A stretch of DNA of 64,000 nucleotides from Fremontodendron californicum (GCA_030761205.1 JAULJL010000027.1:16556501-16620500), one strand, 5' to 3'. Counted from the stretch's first letter, positions 35,345-44,293 are shown. A program made the numbers and translations. Notes: generated from the sequence alone by a model not told the origin.

Positions 35345-36200
35345 CAGATATTGGTGGCTATGAAAAGGGAGATCCCAGAGCCCAAACCATACCCCTTCTG
35401 GAGAAGCTCATCCAGGCATATCACAATGATTCCAGCAAAGCAAAGTTGAATAATAATAAGAATAGCATTCCCAACACCGAGCTGACCGACACTGCCATAC
35501 ATACCAGATAGTACATATGCCACTGCCTCACCCACAGCAATCAGGATGCCCAACAACTTTTGAGAACCATTTCTGCAAAGACGCATAAAAGTATGAAAGA
35601 TCATAATATGCACATAGAAATCATAAAGTACAGATAAAAACACATCTGAGCTATCACAAGAGAATAGTGAATCAGTAGTGCACATAAAGAACCAATAGCA
35701 TAAATATTGATACATGTTATAAAAGAGAAAATACCCACTTATGTAATCCAACTATAGAAAATAATGATCTTTCATTTTGGCTAAAAGGCAAGTCCATCAA
35801 TCAGCAAATAACTATGTTAAAATGCTAAAATAGATGATAATGTGAATAATACTTACAAGAGTGCACGATCCTCACGAACACTATTGTCCACCTCAATGAT
35901 CTTTGAACCAGCCAGGAGTTGCATCACCAATCCAGATGTCACAATGGGGGTAATCCCAAGTTCCATAACAGTTCCACGGTTGGACGCTAGAATAACACGC
36001 ATCCAATAGAATGGATCAGCACCCGTCGTAGAATGTATTCCATAAAGTGGAAGCTGACTACACACCAGAAAGATGAAGAGTGAGATGACGGTGTAGATGA
36101 CCTTCTCTCTGAAGGGAATTTTCCTGTCAGCACTCTGAACCTCTGGCAGAAATGAAAGGAATGGTCTAACCAGATGCAGCACTCTGAACCCTCCTCCCAT
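35345..36200 (-). pseudogene. Captured SEC61 alpha gene fragment (first two coding exons)
   Basis: SEC61 alpha is the channel subunit of the ER protein translocon. Exon 1 (36200-35857) opens MGGGFRVLHLVRPFLSFLPE and includes SQLPLYGIHSTTGADPFYW and GITPIVTSGLVMQLLAG. An intron of about 284 bp with GT-AG borders follows, then exon 2 (35572-35345) with KLLGILIAVGEAVAYVLSG and GYGLGSGISLFIATNI, ending at a GT donor. Phases join correctly. About 190 of roughly 475 residues are present, covering the first transmembrane segments. Both exons are open, so capture is recent or under little decay. It lies inside the hAT element and is parallel to the interrupted LOG gene. Confidence 0.92.
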
Positions 36201-36789
36201 ATTGACTATTCAAAACTGAATTACACCACCAATGATTAGTTAGTTAAGGAACTTGCAACAAATATAATGCATTTAAGAGTAGATTAGGAGAAGAAAAGAG
36301 ACAGGGGAGAAGAGATATTAATGAGGTAACTACACATATCATTGATAGTCAGAATCAAGAAAAGCTAATGCCAATGAATTTACTGCAAGAGTTGAAACAT
36401 AATCCTAACTTTCAGCAACAGAAAATAATTAGAACACAAATATAAATTGATTCCTTGCATAATTAGTATCCGACTTGATATCAATCTCTAAAGCCTTCAT
36501 CCAATTCCTACAAATTAGATCAATGACTACTTAGTAAGAAAGACGCATGCAAGAGTCCTGAAAAACCGTTCTTCATACCCTGCCATATTTCCATAGCCAA
36601 GGCAAGGAGAAACATGGAACTGAAGAATATTATGTTTTTTAACCTTTTGATTGTAATAAATTGATAATATCATACATATCTTTAAGCTTTCCAGACAGAA
36701 TTAAAGAAGATATATGAAGGGTAACCTGGATTTGTGGGGGCACAAGTCGAAGAGATGCTACTCATATCAGATGCAGCAGAGACATTTCT

Positions 36790-37188
36790 ATGGAGTTTTG
36801 GAAGATTGCTTGAATAGTCAAAGTTCGCAGAAATCGAACCACTTCAACTGCCTCATCAAATCCTTTTTCTGGGATTCGCTTGGTCCCCCCTACAGAACCA
36901 ACCGGTACTGCACCTAGTGCAGCGCCTGAATCCAGCACAACCACCACTGAAGTTAAAGCTGATGCACCAATTGCTAGTGAGAAAGAAGTTTCAGAAGATG
37001 GGGAAAATGATGTTAACAAATCTGAAAAGAATGAAGATGGAAATAATCAGCAGTCAGAGAAAAAAAAGATGAAATGGATCGTGAGTCTTCAAAGAGTGAA
37101 AGTGAGAATATTAAACAGTCCGAAAGGGAGCGGCGGTGGAGACAGAGTTGTAGAGATAGAGAAGAAAGTAAACATGTTAGGTTTTTAG
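36790..37188 (+). pseudogene. Captured fragment of a NUP50-like nucleoporin gene
   Basis: The + strand reads IVKVRRNRTTSTASSNPFSG then IRLVPPTEPTGTAPSAAPES and an acidic, Ser/Glu/Lys-rich tail (EKEVSEDGENDVNKSEKNED). The NPFxGIRLVPP motif after a basic KVRR stretch is typical of plant NUP50/RanBP-type nucleoporins, as I recall them. The TGA at 36811-36813 just before IVKVRR could derive from CGA by C-to-T change. Only a central piece is present. It is antisense to the SEC61 fragment, so the element joined two unrelated loci. Confidence 0.65.
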
Positions 37189-37594
37189 GGAAGGGTAAAA
37201 TAGTAATTTTACTAGTCGGAGCGGGGCGGGGCGGATCAGGTAAATACTGCAACTGCTCCATACCCGCCTTTCAAACAAAAAAAACCGCCCCGCCCCGCCC
37301 CGCATCCATTGTTCAAAAAAAAAAACCTCTCCATTCGGATCGGATCGGTTCGAAATCCATCGGTCGGTTCGGGTTTTGCCATCCCTAGGCGTGTGCTGCT
37401 GTAGCGACTGCTCCCATTAAACCCGTACTACCGCCTCCATAAATCAAGTGGATCTTTTGTTGGGCAAGTATTACTCCAACTCTTATGGCTTCATCAGCGA
37501 ATATGTTATTTTTCCCTGGATAAGCACCTCCAAAGACACAAATTTTTTTAATGTGCTGGGATAAAGTACTTTCCATTTTTTTTTCTTCGAGTGC

Positions 37595-37604
37595 CTGAAA
37601 GAGA
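37595..37604 (-). promoter_or_regulatory. Candidate 3' splice site upstream of LOG
   Basis: On the - strand TTCTCTTTCAG precedes GCACTCG, with AG at 37596-37595, 20 nt before the LOG ATG. It fits the consensus of a pyrimidine tract followed by CAG and G. It would allow a spliced subgenomic message from the 5' LTR. Confidence 0.45.
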
Positions 37605-37932
37605 ATGAGTACATGGTGTAATATATAGAGGACTGAGTAGTGAATCAGACAAGAGTAATAATGTCGCCGAAAGTGTATCTGACCTGTCAGAAGAAAATGT
37701 TAACCTAACAAAAGATTTTTGCGTGATTTCAGGAAGAAAATCAAAAAGAGAAGAAAAAATCAACCGTAAAAGACAAATAATAAAAAAAAAACGAGAATAA
37801 TTACACAAATCGAACTACACTTAAATTAAACCAAAATAAAGTTATTGCAAATCAAACCAAAAGCTGAGAAGTCATTTATTGTAGTTGTGATTGTGGCTCA
37901 CATCTTCCTCTGGTTTTACGTCCAGAAACGGC

Positions 37933-38052
37933 TTAAACGCCTTCTATGAGTCGAGGATATGCTTCCCATCCAGTTTTCTTACAAGCTGGCAAACAGGGTC
38001 TTTTAACATCAGATTCCCAAGATGTTGCCATTCCCTTTGGAATTGCGGTCAT
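37933..38052 (-). CDS. Small 39-codon frame overlapping the end of the NABP-like gene
   Basis: Starts at 38052 with ATG overlapping the preceding TGA as ATGA, the arrangement seen in termination-reinitiation pairs. The product begins MTAIPKGMATSWESDVKRPC and ends EAYPRLIEGV. I do not recognise it. The overlap may be chance; the frame is short and no homologue is known to me. Confidence 0.3.
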   Translation of the reverse strand: MTAIPKGMATSWESDVKRPCLPACKKTGWEAYPRLIEGV

Positions 38053-38480
38053 AAATCAAGAATTTCTCTTTGTACGTCTCCACTAGGATGCGTCTCAAGA
38101 GAAAGTTGGATATTACCCAAATTCTCCTTACTCAGTCCATCCTTAATGAATTCAATTTTATCATCTCGATTAGAGGACGGAATCCCAATAGAACGACATT
38201 TGCCGTTACACGTCCATCGTGCACATTTGTGGCAATTTGAACTCATGCGCTTTGCTCGTCGCTTCTTTGCAAAAGTGCTTCTACCTGTACCTGGTAAATG
38301 CAAAACAGGAAGATATTCATCTTCACGTACCTTGGCTTCAATTATCCAACGTATGTCGTCAGGAATCCCTTTGTGCATAAGCATTCTTAATCTTTCAAGT
38401 CGAACTTGGTAAAGCTTCAGTAAAATATTTCGAGGAAAAGGAGAAAATCGTTTCTGCAATCTTGTGAGAATATCATCCAT
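38049..38480 (-). CDS. Betaflexivirus NABP-like basic Cys-rich protein carried by the retrotransposon
   Basis: A 143-residue frame from the ATG at 38480 to TGA at 38051-38049. The N-terminal half is helical and amphipathic (LLKLYQVRLERLRMLMHKGI). The centre has GTGRSTFAKKRRAKR (residues 64-78), then a Cys cluster C83-x2-C86-x4-C91-x3-C95, and an FIKDG motif near 111-115. This order, with GRSxxAKxRRAK next to a zinc-finger-like cluster followed by FI-x-x-G, is what I know from the nucleic-acid-binding proteins (NABP) of carla- and vitiviruses, which bind RNA and act as silencing suppressors. The frame is unbroken. A pyrimidine tract plus CAG sits immediately before the ATG, and ATTTATATA (TATATAAAT on the - strand) lies about 45 nt further up. 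A cellular zinc protein is the alternative. Confidence 0.7.
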   Translation of the reverse strand: MDDILTRLQKRFSPFPRNILLKLYQVRLERLRMLMHKGIPDDIRWIIEAKVREDEYLPVLHLPGTGRSTFAKKRRAKRMSSNCHKCARWTCNGKCRSIGIPSSNRDDKIEFIKDGLSKENLGNIQLSLETHPSGDVQREILDL

Positions 38481-38481
38481 C

Positions 38482-38495
38482 CTGAAAAAAAAATG
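38482..38495 (-). promoter_or_regulatory. Candidate 3' splice site at the NABP-like start
   Basis: On the - strand a long T-rich run ends TTTCAG, followed by GATGGATG, so the AG at 38483-38482 lies one base before the ATG. Its strong pyrimidine tract would let the frame be expressed from a spliced RNA, as proposed for env-like genes of plant retroelements. Confidence 0.5.
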
Positions 38496-38524
38496 AAAAA
38501 AATTGAAAGAGAAATTGGAAGAGA

Positions 38525-38533
38525 AATTTATAT
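38525..38533 (-). promoter_or_regulatory. TATA-like box upstream of the NABP-like frame
   Basis: On the - strand TATATAAAT, about 45 nt before the ATG. It could be an internal promoter element or a chance match in AT-rich sequence; the splice-site model is an alternative. Confidence 0.25.
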
Positions 38534-38706
38534 ACAATATCAGTTTTGTGGGTAGCTGATGGAACCGATTTAAATAATCACGGAGTACCGTTATCCGCCA
38601 TTTAACCGGGGTTAAAAAAAAATTATATTTACATCTAGTTATTTTCAAAACAAGGATCAGAAAGAAAAACAACATAAAAAGACTCAAAAACAAAACACTC
38701 TAAATA

Positions 38707-38807
38707 AAATCCTAAATTCTTCCCCCCACACATAATTTTTACATTGTCCTCAATGTAATGCTATTATCCCCCAATGCAAGAATTATATGTAAGAGAAAAG
38801 AACTATT
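38707..38807 (-). repeat. Cargo-flanking repeat, copy 2 (pol side of cargo)
   Basis: Matches 33770-33869: CCTAAATTCTTCCCCCCACA, then ACATTGTCCTCAATGTAA and TATGTAAGAGAAAAGAACTA. It contains a G-rich polypurine-like tract on the - strand and starts about 150 bp after the pol stop codon. Confidence 0.85.
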
Positions 38808-38959
38808 AAACAAAAGAAAAGAAAAACAATAAAAGATAGAATGATGGAGAGTAAGGAATATGCAAATCTGATATAATAGATGCTCTCCATCCTTTTGGGT
38901 TGCCTCTCCAAGAAGCGCTTGGTTTATTGTCCTCAGCCTGACTTAGACCCATGCCATTA

Positions 38960-41900
38960 TTATTCAACATACTTTGGCTCAAAAAGTGGAAACTCCTCCA
39001 CATCTTGTATTGGAAAGTTCTCATAGTAAGGCTTCAATCTATGACCATTCACTTTGAATGCCTTATCTGTTTTCGGGCTTTGGATTTCAACTGCACCATG
39101 AGTAAATACATTAGTAATAACAAAAGGTCCAACCCAACGAGAACGTAATTTACCTGGATATAACTTAAGGCGTGAATGGAAGAGAAGAACTTTTTGTCCA
39201 ACAACAAATTCTTTTCTTGATATCATCTTGTCATGGAATGCCTTAGTCTTTTCCTTGTAAATCCTAGAATTCTGATAGGCATCATTCCTTATCTCCTCTA
39301 ATTCTTGTAGGTCAAGTTTTCTTTTCTTTCCTATCTCATCCATCTCCATGTTGCATTGTTTGATAGCCCAATATGATTTATGTTCCAATTCAACCGGAAG
39401 ATGACAAGGCTTACCATAAACAAGTCGATAAGGAGACATACCAATGGGTGTCTTATATGCTGTCCTATAAGCCCAAAGTGCATCATCAAGTCGTGAACTC
39501 CAATCTTTCCTATTTGGATTAACTGTCTTTTCAAGGATGGACTTAACTTCTCGGTTTGACACTTCAGCTTGCCCACTAGTTTGAGGATGATATGAGGTGG
39601 AGACCTTGTGTGTGATGTTATACTTCCTCAAAAGTGCTTCCATAGTCCTATTGCAAAAGTGAGTACCTCTATCGCTGATTATGGCCTTTGGCGTTCCAAA
39701 CCTAGCAAAGATGTTAGTCTTGACAAAATCTGAAACAACTTTAGAGTCATTAGTCCTAGTGGATTTTGCTTCCACCCACTTTGAAACATAATCAACGGCA
39801 AGTAAAATATAAAGATTACCAAAAGAAAGAGGAAAAGGTCCCATGAAATCCATGCCCCATACATCAAAAATTTCAACAATAAGTATTGGAGTTTGAGGCA
39901 TTTGATTTCTAGCACCTAAGTTACCTGTTCTTTGGCAACGATCACATGACTTGCAAAAGAGGTATGCATCTTTGAATATGGTAGGCCAATAAAATCCAGA
40001 ATCAAGAACTTTCATGGCTGTTCTTTTGGATCCAAAGTGTCCTCCACATGCATAAGAGTGACAAAAGGTGAGAATAGATTGAAATTCAGTTTCGAGTACA
40101 CACCTTCTTATAATCTGATCGGAGCAATGCTTCCAAAGGTAAGGATCATCCCATATGTAGTATTTGGCATCACTCTTGATCTTATTTCTTTGAGCTTGTG
40201 TCAACTCTTGTGGCAACTTCTTGGTAACTAAGTAATTAACAATATCAGCATACCAAGGAGTTGTTGTACTTATAAAAAGAAGTTGCTCATCCGGAAAGTT
40301 CTCATTCAAGGGTAGTGCATCATCTTCATGAACTAAACGGCTAAGATGGTCCGCAACCAGGTTGTCACTACCTCTCTTATCTTTTATCTCCAAATCAAAC
40401 TCTTGTAAGAGAAGTATCCATCTAATCAACCTTGGTTTGGCCTCCTTTTTAGTGAGTAAGTACTTAAGGGCTGCATGGTCAGAATATACAATTACTTTAG
40501 TACCAATTAAATAAGATCGAAATTTTTCTAAAGCAAATACAACAGCCAAAAGTTCTTTTTCAGTAGTGGAATAGTTCAATTGAGCATCATTAAGAGTTCG
40601 TGAGGCATAATAAATGGCATGTGAGGCTTTGCCAACCCGTTGGCCCAAAACAGCTCCAATAGCATAGTCACTAGCGTCACACATGATTTCAAAAGGTACA
40701 TTCCAATCTGGTGGTTGGATGATAGGAGCTGATGTCAAGAGTCCCTTCAATGTTTCAAACGCCTCTTTGCATTTATCATCAAAGTGGAAAACCACATCTT
40801 TTTGTAGTAGCTTGCAAAGAGGTAATGTGATCTTTGAGAAGTCTTTGATAAATCTCCTATAGAAACCTGCATGTCCAAGAAAAGAACGAACCTCTCTCAC
40901 ATTTGTGGGAGGTGGTAAAGAATGCATAATATCTATTTTAGACTTATCAACCTCTATCCCTCTAGAAGAAATAACATGGCCCAAAACTATTCCTTGTTCT
41001 ACCATAAAGTGACATTTTTCCCAATTCAAAACAAGGTTAGTTTCCATGCATCTTTCAAGTACAAGTGTAAGGTTCTCTAGACATCTATCAAAAGAATCAC
41101 CATAGACACTAAAATCATCCATAAACACTTCTATGATATTCTCTACATAATCTGAAAATATGCTAACCATACACCTTTGGAATGTAGCTGGTGCATTACA
41201 AAGACCAAATGGCATACGCCGGTATGCAAAAGTACCAAATGGACATGTGAATGTTGTTTTCTCTTGGTCCTCCGGAGCAATGGCTATCTGATTATAACCT
41301 GAAAAACCATCAAGAAAACAATAATGAGAATGGCCAGCTAACCTTTCAAGCATTTGATCAATAAAAGGTAAAGGAAAGTGGTCTTTGCGAGTTGTGGAAT
41401 TAAGTTTACGATAATCAATACAAACTCGCCATCCTGTTTGAATCCTAGTAGGAACAAGTTCATTCTCATTATTTGTTACCACCGTTACACCTGATTTCTT
41501 TGGAACCACTTGGACCGGGCTCACCCATTTGCTATCCGAGATAGGATAGATCACTCCAACATCTAGGAGCTTCAGTATCTCCTTTTTCACAACCTCCATC
41601 ATAGGAGGGTTCAATCTTCTTTGTGTTTCTCTTGTTGGTTTGGACCCTTCCTCTAACAAAATCTGGTGCATGCACATGGATGGGCTTATTCCCTTGATAT
41701 CGGCAATTGTCCAACCAATTGCTGTTTTATGCTCTCTAAGCACCCGGATAAGTCGCTCTTCTTGCAAAAGTGTGAGCTCTTTGGCAATGATGATCGGTAG
41801 TGTGTCCTTTTTACCTAGGAACACATATTTCAAGTGGTTCGGTAGTGGTTTCAACTCTAAAGTTGGTGCCTGCAAAATGGAAGGTAGAAGTTTCTCATTA

Positions 41901-44293
41901 GATAAAGGCAAATCAATAAATGAAACATCAAACCTTGCATCTTTAGGTGGCAGCGAGTGTAAAGATTCTAGTGCCCCTTCCACATGGTCACTCAAGGCTA
42001 GTTTAGCATTCCCCATTCCGAGATGGTTGCTAAGGACTATTTCCACACTATCTTCACCATCTAGCTCATAAGCTTGCTGCACTAGTGAGTCAATTATATC
42101 AATATTAAAAACAGAATGCACATCACTAGGATATCTCATGGCCTCAAAAATGTTAAAGCGAATTATTTCACCATCAAATTCCATAGTTAAAGTGCCATCA
42201 TGTACATCTATTTTAGTTCTTGCTGTTTTCAAGAATGGTCTCTCTAATAGAATAGGTGTGGGATTAGAAGACATCTCATCTTCCATCTCAATAACATAAA
42301 AGTCAGCGGGAAAAACCAATTCATTAACCTGTACAAGAACGTCTTCTACAACTCCTCTTGGATAAGTGTTAGAACGGTCAGCAAGTTGTATTATAACACC
42401 GGTTTCCTCTAATGGTCCTAGATTCAATGAAGCATAAATTGAATATGGCATGACATTAATAGATGCCCCTAGATCTAGCATAGCACGCTCAAACCTGGTG
42501 TTGCCTATCTTACAAGGAATGGTAAACATACCTGGATCCTTGCATTTAGGTGGGAGTTTCTTTTGAAGAACAGCTGACACATTCTCCCCCACACTTACCT
42601 TTTCATTCCATTTCAACTTCCGTTTAGATGTGCACAACTCTTTTAGGAACTTGGCATATCTTGGCACTTGCTTGATAGCATCTAGTAAAGGAATGTTCAC
42701 CTCTACTTTCCGGAAAGTTTCCAAAATTTCCTTCTCTTGCTCCTCCTTCTTGGACTTTGCTAACCTGCCAGGAAAAGGTGGAGGAGTTATATAAGAAGGA
42801 AATGATGGTTTAGGAATTACCTTTTTTAGTGGCTCGTTGGGATGTGAAGAGGATGCCATGGTATTGTTCTCCCCTTGAGCACTATCATTTTGTGGTGTCT
42901 CTAGCTGTTTCCCACTTCTTAAAGTTATAGCATTGGCATTCTCTCTTGGATTCACTATGGTTTGGGAAGGTAATTTCCCAGAATCCCTTGCTTGCATTTG
43001 ACTCATGGTTGTTGCCAATTGCCCTATTTGAGTCTCCAAATTTCGAATACTTGTCTTTGTTTCCTGTTGAAATTGAATTGTATTAGTAGAAAGATCTTTA
43101 ACAAGATCTTCAAGAGAAGTACCTGAATTTTGGGTAGGTGGTAGTTGTTGTCGGGTTTGGTATGGTTGTTGCACTCTTTGCTGAAAACCCGGTGGCCTGT
43201 GGTCAAATGGTAGAGGAATAGTTTGTGATTGGTTCCCTCCATAATTGAAGTTTGGATGATCCCTCCATCCTGGATTGTAAGTGTTTGAGTAGGGATCATA
43301 TTTCCTTGATTGGTTCTGAAATCCACCCATGGCATTCACATGTTCATTGGTATCCTCTTGAAGTGTTGGACACATATCAGTTTGGTGCCCTATGTTTGAA
43401 CATATGCCACAAGCCTTTATTTGTTGTATTTTACCTACAGCCAATTGTTGAACAAGAGAAGTCAGTTTATCAAATTTTTGTTCAAGGGATGATATACTTA
43501 CCTCATTAACTCTCTTGGGTTGTGGTGGTGGATCTTGTCTCATTGAGAACTGTTGAGAATTGGCTGCCATGTTGGAGATTAATGTTCTAGCAGCCCTGGG
43601 AGTCTTATCAACTAGAGCTCCCCCACTAGCGGCATCTATCATACTTCTCTCCATGGGCATGAGACCTTCATAGAAGTATTGGATGAGAAGTTGTTCACTT
43701 ATTTGATGGTGTGGACATGATGCACAAAGTTTCTTGAACCTCTCCCAATATTCATATAAGGACTCTCCGTTGTATTGTCGAATCCCACATATCTCTTTCC
43801 TAATGTTGGCAGCCTTAGATGCTGGGAAATACCTTTCCAAGAATGCTTTCTTCAAATCATTCCATGTAGTGATGGTCCCGGATGGTAGATAGTAGAGCCA
43901 TTCCTTTGCTGAATCAGCTAGAGAGAATGGAAAGGCTCTCAACTTAACTTGCTCTTCCGTGACCCCTGTTGGTCTCATGCTTGAGCAAACTACATGGAAT
44001 TCCTTGAGGTGCTTATTTGGATCCTCTCCTGCAAAACCATGAAAAGTTGGGAGAAGATGAATCAAACCAGATTTTAATTCAAAAGCTACCTCAAGATTAG
44101 CATATTCAATGCATAATGGTTGTTGACCCAAGTCCGGAGCGGCTAGCTCCTTGAGAGTTCGGTTGTCAGCTGCTGCCATCTCTCCTTGCTTCTCTTGGAT
44201 GTTTTGGATCAACTCCTCGATTGGTTGTTGGTGAGAAGTTATAAATTCCCGAATTTTCCTAAGTCGTAAGTCTTCTTCGGGAGCTTGGAACAT
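38960..44293 (-). CDS. Athila-type gag-pol polyprotein, full length and open
   Basis: A 1777-residue uninterrupted polyprotein making the particle and enzymes for retrotransposition. Approximate order: gag with YFPASKAANIRKEICGIRQY and SLYEYWERFKKLCASCPHHQ (residues 150-200); zinc knuckle CGICSNIGHQTDMC (near 294-308); protease active-site region LDLGASINVMPYSIY (near 606); reverse transcriptase VCIDYRKLNSTTRKDHFPLP with the FMDD catalytic box (near 1058); RNase H MCDASDYAIGAVLGQ (near 1204); integrase HHCC region HFGSKRTAM..CKSCDRC (1414-1461), catalytic core from WGMDFMGPFPLSFGN (near 1481), and a C-terminal RWVGPF segment (near 1721). The D-LGAS protease variant and gag residues fit the Athila branch of Ty3/gypsy. 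The start is about 85 nt after the primer binding site. It looks competent, though whether it is expressed cannot be seen here. Confidence 0.96.
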   Translation of the reverse strand: MFQAPEEDLRLRKIREFITSHQQPIEELIQNIQEKQGEMAAADNRTLKELAAPDLGQQPLCIEYANLEVAFELKSGLIHLLPTFHGFAGEDPNKHLKEFHVVCSSMRPTGVTEEQVKLRAFPFSLADSAKEWLYYLPSGTITTWNDLKKAFLERYFPASKAANIRKEICGIRQYNGESLYEYWERFKKLCASCPHHQISEQLLIQYFYEGLMPMERSMIDAASGGALVDKTPRAARTLISNMAANSQQFSMRQDPPPQPKRVNEVSISSLEQKFDKLTSLVQQLAVGKIQQIKACGICSNIGHQTDMCPTLQEDTNEHVNAMGGFQNQSRKYDPYSNTYNPGWRDHPNFNYGGNQSQTIPLPFDHRPPGFQQRVQQPYQTRQQLPPTQNSGTSLEDLVKDLSTNTIQFQQETKTSIRNLETQIGQLATTMSQMQARDSGKLPSQTIVNPRENANAITLRSGKQLETPQNDSAQGENNTMASSSHPNEPLKKVIPKPSFPSYITPPPFPGRLAKSKKEEQEKEILETFRKVEVNIPLLDAIKQVPRYAKFLKELCTSKRKLKWNEKVSVGENVSAVLQKKLPPKCKDPGMFTIPCKIGNTRFERAMLDLGASINVMPYSIYASLNLGPLEETGVIIQLADRSNTYPRGVVEDVLVQVNELVFPADFYVIEMEDEMSSNPTPILLERPFLKTARTKIDVHDGTLTMEFDGEIIRFNIFEAMRYPSDVHSVFNIDIIDSLVQQAYELDGEDSVEIVLSNHLGMGNAKLALSDHVEGALESLHSLPPKDARFDVSFIDLPLSNEKLLPSILQAPTLELKPLPNHLKYVFLGKKDTLPIIIAKELTLLQEERLIRVLREHKTAIGWTIADIKGISPSMCMHQILLEEGSKPTRETQRRLNPPMMEVVKKEILKLLDVGVIYPISDSKWVSPVQVVPKKSGVTVVTNNENELVPTRIQTGWRVCIDYRKLNSTTRKDHFPLPFIDQMLERLAGHSHYCFLDGFSGYNQIAIAPEDQEKTTFTCPFGTFAYRRMPFGLCNAPATFQRCMVSIFSDYVENIIEVFMDDFSVYGDSFDRCLENLTLVLERCMETNLVLNWEKCHFMVEQGIVLGHVISSRGIEVDKSKIDIMHSLPPPTNVREVRSFLGHAGFYRRFIKDFSKITLPLCKLLQKDVVFHFDDKCKEAFETLKGLLTSAPIIQPPDWNVPFEIMCDASDYAIGAVLGQRVGKASHAIYYASRTLNDAQLNYSTTEKELLAVVFALEKFRSYLIGTKVIVYSDHAALKYLLTKKEAKPRLIRWILLLQEFDLEIKDKRGSDNLVADHLSRLVHEDDALPLNENFPDEQLLFISTTTPWYADIVNYLVTKKLPQELTQAQRNKIKSDAKYYIWDDPYLWKHCSDQIIRRCVLETEFQSILTFCHSYACGGHFGSKRTAMKVLDSGFYWPTIFKDAYLFCKSCDRCQRTGNLGARNQMPQTPILIVEIFDVWGMDFMGPFPLSFGNLYILLAVDYVSKWVEAKSTRTNDSKVVSDFVKTNIFARFGTPKAIISDRGTHFCNRTMEALLRKYNITHKVSTSYHPQTSGQAEVSNREVKSILEKTVNPNRKDWSSRLDDALWAYRTAYKTPIGMSPYRLVYGKPCHLPVELEHKSYWAIKQCNMEMDEIGKKRKLDLQELEEIRNDAYQNSRIYKEKTKAFHDKMISRKEFVVGQKVLLFHSRLKLYPGKLRSRWVGPFVITNVFTHGAVEIQSPKTDKAFKVNGHRLKPYYENFPIQDVEEFPLFEPKYVE

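Larger units (their letters stand above)
34812..37387. mobile_element. Pack-type hAT element carrying SEC61 alpha and NUP50-like gene fragments
   Basis: Perfect 12-bp terminal inverted repeat TAGGGATGGCAA and perfect 8-bp target duplication GGCGTGTG (34804-34811 and 37388-37395), inserted in the LOG reading frame. Next to the TIRs, one side has AATGGAGCGGGGCGGG and the other (reverse complemented) AAAACCCGAACCG, matching the small element at 10516-10979. Captured host sequence fills the interior: SEC61 alpha exons on the - strand (35345-36200) and a NUP50-like fragment on the + strand (about 36790-37188). There is no transposase. Length 2576 bp. Confidence 0.92.
34345..37576 (-). pseudogene. 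LOG-type cytokinin riboside monophosphate phosphoribohydrolase, intronless, carried by the retrotransposon and split by a hAT element
   Basis: LOG enzymes release active cytokinin bases from nucleotide precursors in the cytosol. The frame starts at 37576 (MESTLSQHIKKICVFGGAYP), runs to the insertion, and resumes from 34811 to the TGA at 34345-34347. Without the hAT element and one copy of its target duplication it is exactly 648 nt, 215 residues, the normal LOG length, with no stop or shift. Visible signatures: YGGGSTGLMGAVA (residues 46-58), SERITIMYHSADAFIALPGG (94-113) and GTLEE (115-119), so the catalytic Arg (R96) and Glu (E118) are kept, while the Lys usually next to that Arg is Ile. 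Plant LOG genes normally have several introns; here there are none, consistent with capture via RNA. A 3' splice site lies 20 nt upstream of the ATG. The hAT insertion makes this copy inactive. Confidence 0.9.

Noticed and set aside
37891..38412. Open + strand frame of 173 codons.
   Set aside because: Antisense shadow of the NABP-like frame, which has the recognisable motifs.
38525..38533. Possible independent promoter for the NABP-like gene.
   Set aside because: Kept only as a low-confidence feature: a TATA-like string is expected by chance in such AT-rich sequence, and a splice acceptor offers another route to expression.
41640..42071. Open + strand frame of 143 codons.
   Set aside because: Antisense shadow of the gag-pol frame.
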